DNA of 64,000 nt from Trematomus loennbergii (taxonomy: Eukaryota; Chordata; Actinopteri; Perciformes; Nototheniidae). This document shows, one piece after another, positions 24,073-35,836 of this stretch. Location: assembly GCA_012861695.1 (NCBI GenBank), contig JAAOOA010000033.1:24532044-24596043 (forward strand), in the 5' to 3' direction. Both the position numbers and the translations under genes were made by a program. The notes below the pieces were generated by a model. The model did not search any database and was not told the origin of the DNA. It saw only the letters and a list, made by a program, of their open reading frames with translations. Position 1 is the stretch's first letter. Each line of letters starts with the position of its first letter.

Positions 24073-24234
24073 ACCGGAAGTCCATTTAAATCAACAAATC
24101 CATATTTTCCGTTGTTTTTAACTTTAGAAATATGTAAATTAAACTCCCAACTATACTTGTAAATGAGCGTCCTATAATGAATATCAGCGTCAACTTCGTT
24201 TCATACTGCGACTGCACCGACTGCAGCTTCCGGT
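24073..24234 (-). promoter_or_regulatory. candidate promoter of robo4 exon 1B with two ETS/GABP motifs
   Basis: ACCGGAAGT, the ETS-family consensus, is at 24,073-24,081, 50 bp upstream of the exon 1B ATG (on the plus strand). A second, ACCGGAAGC on the minus strand, is at 24,226-24,234. The block ends at a hAT element whose edge is at 24,335, so any older distal promoter sequence is displaced by 1.46 kb. Work on the human ROBO4 promoter implicates ETS/GABP factors, which fits. No TATA box seen. Transcription start not known. Confidence 0.45.
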
Positions 24235-24334
24235 CAGAGGGTTTTCAAAATAAAACCCATGATGCTATTCCGCCGCCATGTAGATCACTGTATTATCCAC
24301 TCATCCATCTATCTGTTGTTAGATCTGTACAAAC

Positions 24335-25797
24335 CAGTGGCGTAGCTGTGTGGTGGGCCCGGGGCCTGGGCCCACCCACATGCACGTCTGGCCCACCCAC
24401 AGCCAATCAGCGCGTTATAGCGCAGAGCCGGGAAGCCCAGAAGGAAGTGCCACAAACTGCAGTTCCTCTAGTAGCCAACAGGGATGGATGCAGAAAGGAT
24501 TAATGTCCATAGACCTCCATGTTAAAATGCCCAACTTTACAGCAGAAATAACATGTTTCTAGCCCGGATCCACTCAAACTTATTCTGGATATAGTTAGAT
24601 TCCACCGTCATGACAATGGAATAGGGAGTGCATTTTTTACCGTGAGTAAATTAGTAAGTAAAGTAGGTTTTGCCGTGAGTTAACGAAAGTCTTATTTCTT
24701 CTTGAGGTCTGCAGTGAAGCGTGTACACATTTGCTGAATATGAAAAGACTCTCAGTGTGTGCCCACTGTGCGACTGTCAAGGATAAACAACCTGTGGCCG
24801 CCGAGCCAGTCAGTCCCCAGGGCTGAATTATTAAAGACCGTGGTACCATTAAGCTCCGACGTTATCGGTCGGTACTGGAGACATGTAAAAAATATATCTC
24901 ATATGTATTATTGCTACACAACATTATATTGCAGTTTTAGTGTCGCCAACTCTGTTTCTAATCTGCAAAAAGACAGCAAATGCGTCTGATTATTTTTTGT
25001 ATTTTCGATCTCTCCAATCCAGACGAGAGATCTCTCTCCCCCGCCTGTGTGCGAGGGGCGGGGCAGTTTACACACACGCAGCTGCTACATGCAGCAACAC
25101 ACACACACGGAGGGGATGGCGGAGAGAACGCGCTCCGAGTTGTGGTACTTTACCTGTTCGATGTGGACAATGCTCGTTACCAAAAGTGCAATAAGAGTTT
25201 AGCATGTAAGGGCGGTAACACGAGCAATTTGTCTAAACATCTTGTAAAAGTGCACCACATTCAAACGGAGAAATGCACCGGGTTCGACTGTCTCTAGTAG
25301 CTCTGTAGCCCCATCCACGAGTAACTTTCCCACGTCAGGTGTTATGTATGCTAGCAGCAACACACGGAGCTAACTCAATGATACAAACATGGGTTAATGA
25401 TTAGAGGGAACTGAGTTATTTATTTTGTTAAAGTTTCAGCTATTCTGTTTACAGTTCTGTCATCTCATTATTTAATACGATTTGTTAAAACATTGTTGTT
25501 TTTTTGATGTGAAATATTATGTATTTAATTAAAATAAAAAGCAATGATAGTTTTGTTCACAATTTGTGTTAGTTTACCTTATTTTTTTCTCCAAAAAAAA
25601 CGATAAAAGTACCGTTAAAGCCGTGCCTATGTTTTTGTTTTCACTGCTAGTTTATGCTTATGTTCAATTAGTGCATTACAAAATCATTAAAATCATTAAT
25701 GAAGTTTCAGCTCAGACCCCACGCTTAATAAGTCTCCCCCTGGCCCACCTACATTTCTCCAGGCCCACCCACACAATAATTCCTGGCTACGCCACTG
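24335..25797. mobile_element. hAT element, copy 2, inverted relative to copy 1
   Basis: Begins CAGTGGCGTAGCTGTG and ends in the inverse of CAGTGGCGTAGCCAGG. Flanking duplication gtacaaac at 24,327-24,334 and 25,798-25,805. Size 1,463 bp. It contains the BED-finger frame 24,980-25,297 (plus strand; CNKSLACKGGNTSNLSKHL) that ends at a stop right after GFDCL. Confidence 0.92.
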
Positions 25798-28005
25798 GTA
25801 CAAACATCTTCTATTTTAAATGTTTTTGGGGATATACATAATATTTGATTTAATGAAAGTGAATATAACTGTCTCTGACCCAGATGACTGTTCCTCACTT
25901 GAAACTGTAATGATAATGTTGCTCAGAATGCAGCATAAGACAGTGAGTGTGCGTCAAATATTTTGTTGTGCTTTTCACGGATATCAAATAAAAACGAATT
26001 GCTTTAATCCACTTTATTCTGTCTAAACACGAGCCACATTCCATTGTTGTTTTTATTTTGAGTCTGTCCAAACTGCTAGGAAACAGGAAGTACACAGTCT
26101 CCCAGTCTCTGAACAATGGAAGGAAACTATCTCTCCTGCATGAAATGAGTCCCCAAAGTATCTCAGCTGAATGCAGGCCGGTCATAGTGGTTCTGGAAAT
26201 CACTGTAACGGAATTAACCAGAACTTCAAATACTGACTTTGTGTCTCAATTACAAATATATTCTGGACTTAACTAAAACAGTCATCATGTATGTTTACAG
26301 TGTAAAATGGGTAGGCCTATACTAAAAAAATACTAGATTGTGTGTGTATACTTTTGTCCCCACAATGCAATTCAGAAAGGAAGTAGAGGTGTTATACTTA
26401 CTGTTAAAATAAAAAAAGTAATGTTTTTATGGTAACTTTGCTGACATTTACTGTAACTCTGGGAAGGACAGAAACTGAGTTACTTTCAAGTTATTTCGCA
26501 GTAAAACAAGTGCAACCCAGAAATAAGTGAAGCACGCTAGTTCATTTCTTCCAAGACTCACATAAGTGAAGTATTGTTTAGTGAGCTGTTCATTGTGCGG
26601 CTCAGAAAGGCCCGGGCTAAGTGATGGATGTTTATATTGATCCAACAACTCGGGTTTGATGGCCCCGGCATCGGCCAGCTTTCAGTGTGCAACAAAAGCT
26701 TTAGAGAGGATGAAGGATGAGTCCCGGCTCAACACAGCCCCTGGGAATGGTGCTGAGCACAGAAGCACCGAGGGAAGGAGCCCCTTTCAGACTGTGGACC
26801 AAAGGTCAGGAGGAGGATTGGAGCGGGCGTGGAGGGCGGGATGGAGCGAGGAGAAGAAAGAAAGTGTCAGCTACATAGAGGAATGTGATCAAAAGTGACT
26901 TCAGAGTAAATGCAGAGTGTAATTCAAGTGTGTTTGTGAAGGAATCAACAATTGCTGTCAACATGAATGACCGCTTTAAGCTAGTTTAAACAAAAACGCT
27001 TTTCTTATTAACTCTAGATCATTTAAATAAGTAAAGACTGAGCTGAATGTTTATCCTTATGTGTGCAATACTCTTTTTTCAGACACCCATTCCATTACTT
27101 TTACATTTCAATTTTGATCAATGAGTTGAATCTTCATCTGTGAAATGGATCACATCTATGGAACAGAGTTCAGGGTTGCATTGTCATTTGAAATGAATGT
27201 GATATAAATGAGTAGTTAACACACAGAGCATGTTTATGTCTCCCATAGCAGCTTAAAGCAGATATTTACACTATGGCATCAAAACCAAAATTACATTTAA
27301 ATATTTGGACAAATTATTAAATCTATTACACAATTTATATATGTCGTAAAATACTGTATATACTTGAACCCTCATGTTGGGTTATCTCTTTACAACAGCT
27401 CAGAAATCTCCTGATGATACTTCCTCACCTTTCCTACTTATATCATATTAGGTTGTAGAGGATTTTTAAGGGATGACGTTTTGAAGAAATGTGTTGGCGC
27501 ATTAACTCTGTTCAGGATCTTAGGACTAAAATATAGTTTACACAATGAGTATATGTTCTGTGATGAAGTGTGACAGTCCCTTTTACACAGCACTCCCCCT
27601 CCCACATGTCAAATCACATCAATTCATTCAAAGTCTGTTTAACTGACTGTTTTACCCCTCAGGGGTCTAGCATTTTGACATGTGTTTCTATGTGAATGAC
27701 TGTGTGTTCATAAACCATCTGACATGTATCATCCAATTCTCCGTTTGTGACTGAGTGCAGACTATTTCAATACTTTTCTGCATCTTGGATCACATCAAAA
27801 AAGGGGAAAATAAATAAATGTTTTCAAGGGGGAAAAAGGCATTGTTTTTTTTATTTTGTTAAGACCTGTGGCATGCAACACTTAATGATGAGGATGTTAT
27901 TTTAGCTGATGATTTTCACTTCAATGCACAGCCATGCAAAACAACACTATATCTCCACAGCTAGCATCAGAATGTCTCCAGTCTAAAGTCCAGTGATTGG
28001 CTCAC
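25798..28005. other. robo4 intron 1A, no recognised features
   Basis: Unique-looking AT-rich sequence between the hAT element and exon 1A. Short open frames (for example 26,656-26,898) have no domain, no splice context and low-complexity composition. I see no exon or repeat I can name. Confidence 0.5.
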
Positions 28006-28204
28006 CTTTCCTGCGGTGTGGCCGGCTCCTGTGGGGGGGGTGCTGGTGTCCCGCCCCGGGACCAGCGTGCTCCCTGACCCGGCTCTTTGACTCTCTGTCC
28101 TGTCCCGACTCGGATGGACACAAGTCTTGGCCCATGCACCTGTGAGAGGACTCTGAGCAGGTGTAGATCCAGGACACCAGGAAGAGCCACGCACCAACCC
28201 ACAT
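28006..28204 (-). CDS. robo4: robo4 alternative first coding exon (1A): signal peptide and basic linker
   Basis: From ATG at 28,204 the exon encodes 66 residues and one base to donor AAAG|gtgagc. MWVGAWLFLVSWIYTCSES is a good signal peptide. A polar, basic linker follows (GQDRESKSRVREHAGPG, then HRSRPHRRK), which would stand before Ig1: ...RRKGSRVHSQESPPRIV. The phase (1) matches the Ig1 exon. The overlapping frames give no such peptide. Robo1-3 also have a variable linker between signal peptide and Ig1. The run RPHRRK resembles a proprotein convertase site. An ATG out of frame lies 13 bases upstream (28,217). Start choice rests on the signal peptide. Confidence 0.7.
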
Positions 28205-29927
28205 CTTCAGTCCTCACTTCCTGTCTGCAGGACCAGAACCCTACTGCAGCTCCACTGAACCGTCCATACTGGAACTCTGAACTCCTGGACCGCTAGCATC
28301 CAGCGTGTGACCTGACCTACACACACTTGTTATCTGGAGATATGAAACACTGTTTTCTTCATATTCCTGAATCATGGCTGTGTGCTCCTCACCCTCCCCT
28401 CTAATTTGGCTGCTCCTAGTCTCTCCATCTCCCTCCTCTTTGGCTCTTTTTTCCTCCCGCGGAGGGAGAAGGTGGGGGGGAAACAATGATCAAAAAACAA
28501 GTTCCAGACCTCATGCTGAGCGAGGAGTGAGGGAAGGGGACCGAGGGGTACTGTCTTGTCCAACAACATCTGTGCCATTCATTCTGCATGGGATAAAGAG
28601 GGGCGACAACAAGGCTCAGTCTGAGGAGGGGGGGGGGGGGGGGGGGCGAGAAGAGGTTGAAATAAAGGGGAGGTAACACAGAGGGGCCTGTTCTCCCTAG
28701 TCACATCACTGCCATTAATCAAATGTCTATGTGATGATCAAAATGCAGAAGATCTGTTTTTGATTGAACATTGCTTTCGTTCAATAATAAACCTCTGCTT
28801 TGATCCCTCGCTAAATAAGGAAACATTATTTGAACCCTGATGTTCACCTTTTGGACCTTTAGTTCTGTTCGGGTGATAACATGGGACTTTATTGGGCTTT
28901 TAAAAGCAATACAGAAATTAGAAAAATGACAAACCCAATCCATAACATGTTTTGTCTGTATTTCAATTCTGAACAATAAAATAAGATATATTAGTATTGT
29001 TTGCAAATACTCTCTGCTAGACCACATTTAACAATGGAAGCGTCATTTGTCCAGTAATAAATAGTAATAAGTAATAGTAATAAAAAAATTAAGTTATAAT
29101 CTTTGTTAAAAATATATATTGATGTCTATTATTTAAAAATGATTGTCACTTGATTCAATTAATTGTCACCTTTATTGTATTCAAATGAAGGCTGTTAAGG
29201 ATATATATGTAAGCATACATTTGTGTGTCAGTGTGTCTCAGTATTGTATGTGGGACAAATGGATCGGAATATTATATGACATTAATATGTAGCATGCTTA
29301 TTAATATTCGTTTTTTACATTTTCTGTACAGAGAAAAGGCCATGAAGTTTCAGGATTAAATTATTCTTGTATAATATTTTGTAAAAACGGGTCAATTTGA
29401 CCCAATCAACACACAGGGGTTGAAAAGCACCATGTGTAGAAAGTATTTTCATTTTCGAGAAATCGGACATTTCTCGTTGTTGCGCGAAGTCAAACTTTTC
29501 GTTCACATGCTCAGATGTTAATTATTCCAACAGAGGAATGTTTTTTTGCCTCAAAAAAGACAAAATGGGTACAAAGGCTTCTCTTTCTTTGACTGCGTTG
29601 CTTAATGTGACAACTCAAGCCCCCCACACACACTCACTACCCAGCCTCCCACCAGTCAACTCGCCAAGCAAATTTGTAGCTGCCTGTCTGCACAGTATGA
29701 GCTCATACATCATCTTGGCTCGCCCAGAACGAGAACACAGAACCCCAGGACAAACCTGTCCCAATGTTCTGCTTCATTCTCCAAACACAGAGTGAACTGA
29801 GATTACACTCTGATTTAGACGGCCATTTATCAGCCTGTAATCAAAAACCAAACAAACATTTTTATTAATGAAATATCAATTCACTGGGATGTGAAATAAC
29901 ATTCTGGAAATTAAGAATACCTTTACA
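28205..29927. other. intergenic region upstream of robo4 exon 1A
   Basis: Likely holds 5' UTR and promoter of exon 1A at its left side: caggaagtgagg (an ETS-like core) sits about 13-24 bp upstream of the ATG on the minus strand. A G-only run of about 18 bases is at 28,629-28,646. No coding exon supported. Confidence 0.4.
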
Positions 29928-30141
29928 CACTGAAAAAACTGAAACGTTGACTTTAATTAAGTGTAAATGTATTATGTCAACAGATTACACATCATTTAAT
30001 TGGTTAGTTGAAAGCAATAAAATAAAGTTGAACCTAATATATTTTTATTTAAACGTAATATTACTGCTAAACCAACCTAAAAAAATGATGTGGAATCTCT
30101 TGACATAACACATTTAAGTCAACTGATCACTTTTTTCAGTG
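29928..30141. mobile_element. MITE, CACTGAAAAAACTGAAACG family, copy 1
   Basis: Ends are inverted: CACTGAAAAAACTGAAACGT at the left, and 'cacttttttcagtg' at the right. The centre has 'tatgtcaacagattacac' and 'gttgaacctaatat'. Other copies: 21,423 (partial), 55,879, 62,295, 62,980 (partial), 63,220. Superfamily not assigned; target duplication not clear. Confidence 0.75.
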
Positions 30142-30892
30142 CAAGACTGATTATAAAAAAGTGTATTTCTGTAGGCAGCTGCAACAGTTCCCCATAGTTA
30201 ACATCAAAAGGTTAAAAAACGAGTGCAGATCACAATATAAATACAGGGCTCTTTTGAAGGTCTCATTACATGTGATACTTGCATATCACCATGGTTACAG
30301 TTTGGCAACATGTCTTCTTTTGTTTCAATAGATTGTTTTGGAGTCAAACAAAACACACTTTATCAACAATAAAAAAAAATCAAAAGGGAAGATAAGTGAT
30401 ATAATCGTCTTTACTAAAATTAAGTAAAACACACTTTAAATTCCAACACTTCAACCTGTTAGTGGTAACATCAACAAAGTGTACCAATCATTTATAGTAA
30501 CTTAAATGAGCTTAAACTGAAACTGGAGCCCAAACTTAAGTCCTCCTAGTTTAAGGGTTTACAGCTTAAGTGTATACGTAAATCACATGAGAGAAATAAA
30601 ACAAACAATGTGTTTCTGCGTTACCTCAGACATTAACACAAGCTGTTAACTGAATGGGAAACCTTGTTTTTTGCACAGGAATGATTTGAAACAGTTCCTT
30701 GATCAGTTATAAATATGGACTGAACAGCATCCAATTCATTTATGAATTTATTTTCACCATATCAATAAATGGGTCTAACAGCTGATGATTTGAAATGCAA
30801 CTTATTCATTCTTAACTGCAGTCGGTCTGCAACAGACCTTTTAAAGGGGACCTATTATGCAAAATCCACTTTTGTATGTCTCTTCTACATCA

Positions 30893-30947
30893 ACATGTGT
30901 CCCCTCTGTGTAAAGAGACTCTCTCTTTACACAGAGGGGACACATGT
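30893..30947. repeat. perfect palindrome, 26-bp arms, 3-base loop
   Basis: Arms 30,893-30,918 (acatgtgtcccctctgtgta...) and 30,922-30,947 are exact reverse complements around 'ctc'. The right arm leads straight into the 37-bp array, so the inversion and the amplification probably arose together. Confidence 0.95.
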
Positions 30948-31561
30948 CTCTTCTACATCAACATGTGTCCCCTCTTCTTCATGTCTCTTCTACATCAACA
31001 TGTGTCCCCTCTTCTTCATGTCTCTTCTTCATCAACATGTGTCCATCTTCTTCATGTCTCTTCTACATCAACATGTGTCCCCTCTTCTTCATGTCTCTTC
31101 TACATCAACATGTGTCCCCTCTTCTTCATGTCTCTTCTACATCAACATGTGTCCCCTCTTCTTCATGTCTCTTCTACATCAACATGTGTCCCCTCTTCTT
31201 CATGTCTCTTCTACATCAACATGTGTCCCCTCTTCTTCATGTCTCTTCTACATCAACATGTGTCCCCTCTTCCTCATGTCTCTTCTACATCAACATGTGT
31301 CCCCTCTTCTTCATGTCTCTTCTACATCAACATGTGTCCCTCTTCTTCATGTCTCTTCTCATCAACATGTGTCCACTCTTCTTCATGTCTCTTCTACATC
31401 AACATGTGTCCCCTCTTCTTCATGTCTCTTCTACATCAACATGTGTCCCCTCTTCTTCATGTCTCTTCTACATCAACATGTGTCCCCTCTTCTTCATGTC
31501 TCTTCTACATCAACATGTGTCCCCTCTTCTTCATGTCTCTTCTACATCAACATGTGTCCCC
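30948..31561. repeat. 37-bp minisatellite, about 17 units
   Basis: The unit 'ctcttctacatcaacatgtg' continuing 'tcccctcttcttcatgt' repeats about 17 times with few variants (a 34-bp unit near 31,021 and a 36-bp unit near 31,345). Since 37 is not a multiple of 3, all three frames stay open and give repetitive 230-276-residue frames that are not genes. Confidence 0.96.
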
Positions 31562-31750
31562 TCTGTGGAAAGAGACTCTGAAAGTTTCAGGAACAAAGAT
31601 TCTCTCTCTTTTTGTCCTGATCCATTTATATAACAACCTGTCTGAAAATGAGCTGATCAGATGTTGGCTACTCTATGATGTCATAACGATGTTTTGGTTT
31701 ATGTAACCATTAGCCAATCAGCAACCAAGGTAACCCCCCGATAGAAAGCT

Positions 31751-33223
31751 ATTAACTCTTCATCAAATGGTTTATGAGCATAATGTCATATTGTTGGTGT
31801 TGCTCTCCTGTGCCAAAATGTACTTTAAGGTTTATCCAAAACCTAAAATATTAAAACACGGGCTGGTTGGAGCCATGGTTGGAGCCAATAGGATCGCAGC
31901 ATGCTCAGTGGATCTCTCCGGCCACCCATGTTCAACATCTTCTTTGATCAGTGTAGCTATTCCTTTCCTAAGCCTGCCTGATATTCAATCATGTCTTCAA
32001 CTCTGTCAGAATGAGCCCCCCCCCCCAGTGGGCCGAGCCTGGCCCTCGATGGGGAGTCATGTCGGAGCAGCAGAGGGCTGCTGGTGAGTGACCTGACCTC
32101 TCCTCTCCAATCACTGTCCAACCGAGAGGCAGAGCTGCAGAGTGCTCTCCTGAGGGAGGCGGGGGGGGGGGGGGAAGGCCAAGGCAACACCAGGAGCTCA
32201 GATTAAGGATTGTGCCCCCCCGGTGTGTGTTGCAATGATAGCATGCCCCGGCTTTACACAAAAGTGCATAATAGAGGCGACCAGGCAGCGCTGAGAAAAA
32301 ACTCTTGGCCCTCAAACGGCATAGTTTGTTGCTGGGGCGACGAGGCCCCGGTTCATTTCCCCATTCCATCAGAGAGCCTTTCACAGCCAGACCCCCAGCC
32401 AGTGAGCCTGTGGCTGCAGGGCTGCCAAACACCCACTTGCTGGCTGTAAACCTTTACTTAATCCATTCTAATAAGGATTTAAAATGAACTCCTTCACTTT
32501 AAGTTTTAACCCAAGGAGCACTCGTGAAGTTTTATTTTCCAAATGTTTTGAAAGGATTGCAACATTGCCCTTTGCTTGATTAAACCGACTGAACTGAAAC
32601 ACATTCTTTTGGGATAAATGCATCAGCTTTGCCCGGAGTCTCTATGGATATTCAGTGTTTTGGGAGCTTGGTGGGGCGGTGAGGGTATCCATATCACAGA
32701 CAGGGGGAGATGCCTGAGGATGTGAACAGCAAGCAGGAGTTCTGCTTGAATGCATCTGAATGCAGGAGAGGAGGAGAAGAGGAGAGGAGGAGAGGAGGAG
32801 AGGAGGAGAGGAGGAGAGGAGGAGAGGAGGAGAGGAGGAGAGGAGCTTTCTGCTCACTCCTCTTTGCCCTTGCTTTGCTCCCCCTTTTCTCCCTCTCACC
32901 CGCCCCCATCTCTTTATATGTCCAGCTGGCTGCTCCACAAAGACTCTGTCTCCCAGTTCCAAATGATCCTCAAACCCCCACATGCTTTGTTCTGCTCATT
33001 TTCCCACTCCCCAGAGACAGAGTTTAGCAAAAATTAAAATGAGGAAAGGAAAGAGGGAGATGGGGGAGAGAGAGAATGCTTTAAAGGGTGAGGAAGAGGA
33101 AGAGTCTGTGAGAACGAGAGGAGGTCTCTGAGACCTTCAGTTTTCAGGCTTCAAGAACACTAGTTTTCATATCCTTTGCATTGTGACCCTAGCAGTTTAA
33201 GTGTATGTGAATGCCCTCAAAGT
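31751..33223. other. intergenic, low-complexity blocks, no gene
   Basis: Contains a G run (32,160-32,174), a GGAGA/GGAGG repeat (32,764-32,844) and unique sequence. No exon, repeat family or domain recognised. Confidence 0.5.
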
Positions 33224-33752
33224 TAGAGGTGGGAGAGGTACTGAGATGTGGTGCTTCAGTAAAAGTAGCAGAGTGTAGGAATACTCCGTTACACGTAAAA
33301 GTCCTGCATTCTAAATGTTACTCAAGTTAAAGTATTAAGTTATGTCATCTAAATATACTTAAAGTATCAAAAGTAAAAGTAGTCATGCAGATTGGTCCAT
33401 TTCACAATCATATATATTAAATGTTGTAATTATAATCATTGATGTGTATATCAAAGCTGGTAAAGGTGCAGCTAGTTTTAATTACTTACTTTACTGCTGG
33501 GTATAGTTTCTGAATTTACACCTAAAATCTGATTTAAGTTTGATCATATTGTTTATCATTCATCTATATCTGCAACGTAACTAAAGGTACCACATGTAGC
33601 GGTGTAAAAGTACAATATTTACCTCTGAATTCTAATGGAGTAGAAGTACAAAGTAGCATAAAATGGAAAATGGAGTAAGGTACAAGTACCTCAAATTGTA
33701 CTTAAGTACAGTACAGTACTAAGAAAATGTACTCAGTTACTTGACAACACTG
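33224..33752. mobile_element. Tol2-like hAT MITE, copy A (reversed)
   Basis: Begins tagaggtgggagaggtactg and ends in the inverse of CAGTGTTGTCAAGTAACTGA. Flanking 8-bp duplication ctcaaagt / ctcaaaat (33,216-33,223 and 33,753-33,760; one mismatch). Internal 'gtaaaagtcctgcattc' and 'agtacagtacagtact' match copies B-D. The ends resemble those of Tol2-type hAT transposons (CAGAGGTG...). Confidence 0.88.
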
Positions 33753-34801
33753 CTCAAAATGATGCATTTGTTGCAAGGGTGTAAATACTTTGTAAAGTAG
33801 GGGAAGGCTCGCTGAAGCTCTCACTCAGTGTCTGTTCACTTGAATCGGATATTTCTCAGGGCCACATTCTGCAGGGCTAAGATCCTGTTTTGCGGTAATC
33901 ATGCGGTCAATTACAGGCAACAAGTCCCCCCAGGTTGAAAGGTTCCAGATCCCCTGTCCCACCCTGCTGAAACCCCCGTCCCCCAGCTTGTGTGAAATCA
34001 TGCGGTGGATTGTTGTGCAGAAAAGGAGCGCAGTATGGAGATGTGGGCTGGAACTAATAGGATTGGTTTTGATTCATTAGATTCTCTTTCATCATCCTGG
34101 TTGGAATTCTACTCCACGTCTCCTCGGGCTTCACACTATTAAAATGGAGGTGTGAGGGGGTAAGTGTTTATAATTGAGCCTGTAGACTGCAAAAGCTCAT
34201 TACTCTCTAGGAATCATGTGTTTATTTATACCCCGTGGAATCAGCTTCATAACCATGTGAATGCAGCAAAAGTGCTGACAACACACAACAGGATGTGATT
34301 CAATGGTTGGCAAAATGCATAACCAGAATGTAGAATAACAAAGCACAATATAACATGTGCATCCTCTCAGAGAGAAATCTATTGTAAAGCTAATCTCTTC
34401 CCTTTTCATAAATAAGCCCAATTAGCCTAAAACGTATATTTCTTACTCCACACATACATCAACGATGTGCTACTAGTTGAGCCAAGCTGGGGGTTCTTTT
34501 GCTGAGGAGCTCAAAGAAATAGATTTACATTTTTTGAAATATTGGAATATATTTTTTGGGATGCAAATGAACCTACCAACCTCTCTAAAGTGCACACAAC
34601 CCCCTCTCAAATATGCAAATGACGTTTTATATGGACTAGACAACAACATAAAGCATGTTTAGAAGTGAGATTTAGAGCATTCCCCTGCATAGGAAGTGGG
34701 TTCTTGTGTCAGTGCTGGATGCTTACTTCAGTAACACATTACTATTATCTACAGTATGTTCACGAGACAAGTGTGTGTGTAGAGGACTGAACCTGACACC
34801 A
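33753..34801. other. intergenic unique sequence with possible regulatory content
   Basis: No coding exon or transposon seen. Two octamer motifs ATGCAAAT lie at about 34,561-34,568 and 34,613-34,620. The 33,890-34,170 stretch is balanced in composition and unique-looking. Confidence 0.4.
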
Positions 34802-35836
34802 GGGTTGCGGTCCAATAGTCCAAAAATCAGCTCCTAACGTTATAACCCTTGACCTCTGTGTGAAACGTCACGGGGTTAAGGGATAGTGGATAGGAGAATT
34901 CAAAAGGTCTTAGGAGAGTACTTTAGAGAATCCGACTGCACTTTCACTATCCGACGTGTTTATGATGCGCCAGCGGAGGTCATAAATGTGCGCTGCTGCT
35001 GTGGGGAAACTATGGAAACTACAGTTTTCTATACAGCGGACTACAACATGGATGTTTAATAAGAACGAGGGACTACTGTAAACTCATCTAGAGACTCTGC
35101 ACCGTGCTCTGATGCTGTTGTTTTATGCTTTATGAACGGGACAACAGAGAAACATATTCTTCATGACCAAAGTTGGAATTGAAATAAAAAAGGAAAGTGA
35201 AACTTATGCTCGTCACCCTCTCCCTCCGGTCCACATTAATACAAATGATCCCAATAGTACGTATGATTGTATGAAAAGATCTTAAAGTCAATACAAATGT
35301 ATTTATTATAAACGTTAGTCCTTAACATCTATCACTGTGTATATCACCATTCAAACATCTTTGAAAAGTTGAACAAACCCCACACAGCTCAGTAAAGACT
35401 GTGAAATGTTGACTTTATTTGATCATTTCAGTAAAAACTAACGTTCATATTTCTCTTTTTGATTATAATACTGATGAACGTTCAAAACAAAGCACTTTGG
35501 CAACTTACCACATACGTTTTAAAATGCTTAATAAGCACCGTAACTTTCATGATATCATTTCTCGGTCATAATCGGTTGTTTCCGTGAACGGCCGACTGTT
35601 GTGTGATGGCAAATGCCGCGGCCGCAAGGCATTGTGGGGCAGCATTTTCTCCTCTCCTTTCGTAGGGAGGTAGTGGTTCCTAAGCTAAAGGAGGTTATAA
35701 AGGAAGTTTGAAACCTCCTTTCCTTTCATTTAGAGAATTGGAACGGCACTTATCATGGCTGCCACTGAGGGACTTCCGGGTCATTTCACTCCGTTAGCAA
35801 GGTTCCTAAGCTAAATGGACTATTGGACCGCAACCC
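34802..35836. mobile_element. DNA element with 21-bp terminal inverted repeats
   Basis: Left end GGGTTGCGGTCCAATAGTCC, right end its exact inverse (ggactattggaccgcaaccc). Length 1,035 bp, no transposase. A second inner pair 'cctaagctaaa' occurs near 35,680 and 35,800. Target duplication not evident, so superfamily is left open. Confidence 0.8.

Larger units (their letters stand above)
30841..31750. mobile_element. 'aggggacctattatgcaaa' repeat element, expanded by a minisatellite
   Basis: The left end 'ttaaaggggacctattatgc' is a widespread fish non-autonomous repeat. The right part (31,562-31,750) continues the element ('tctgaaagtttcaggaac', 'gatgtcataacg'). Between them lies the 37-bp array. 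Right boundary approximate. Confidence 0.6.

Noticed and set aside
26656..26898. 80-residue plus-strand frame in the robo4 intron
   Set aside because: Antisense to robo4, no homology recognised, no splice or promoter signal.
28241..28679. Several overlapping frames next to robo4 exon 1A
   Set aside because: Low-complexity C/G-rich translations with no domain, leader or splice context.
30948..31561. CRISPR-like regular repeats
   Set aside because: No unique spacers; head-to-tail minisatellite in a vertebrate genome.
30769..31706. Overlapping 230-276-residue open frames with regular peptide repeats
   Set aside because: They come from the 37-bp minisatellite; all three frames are open since 37 is not a multiple of three.
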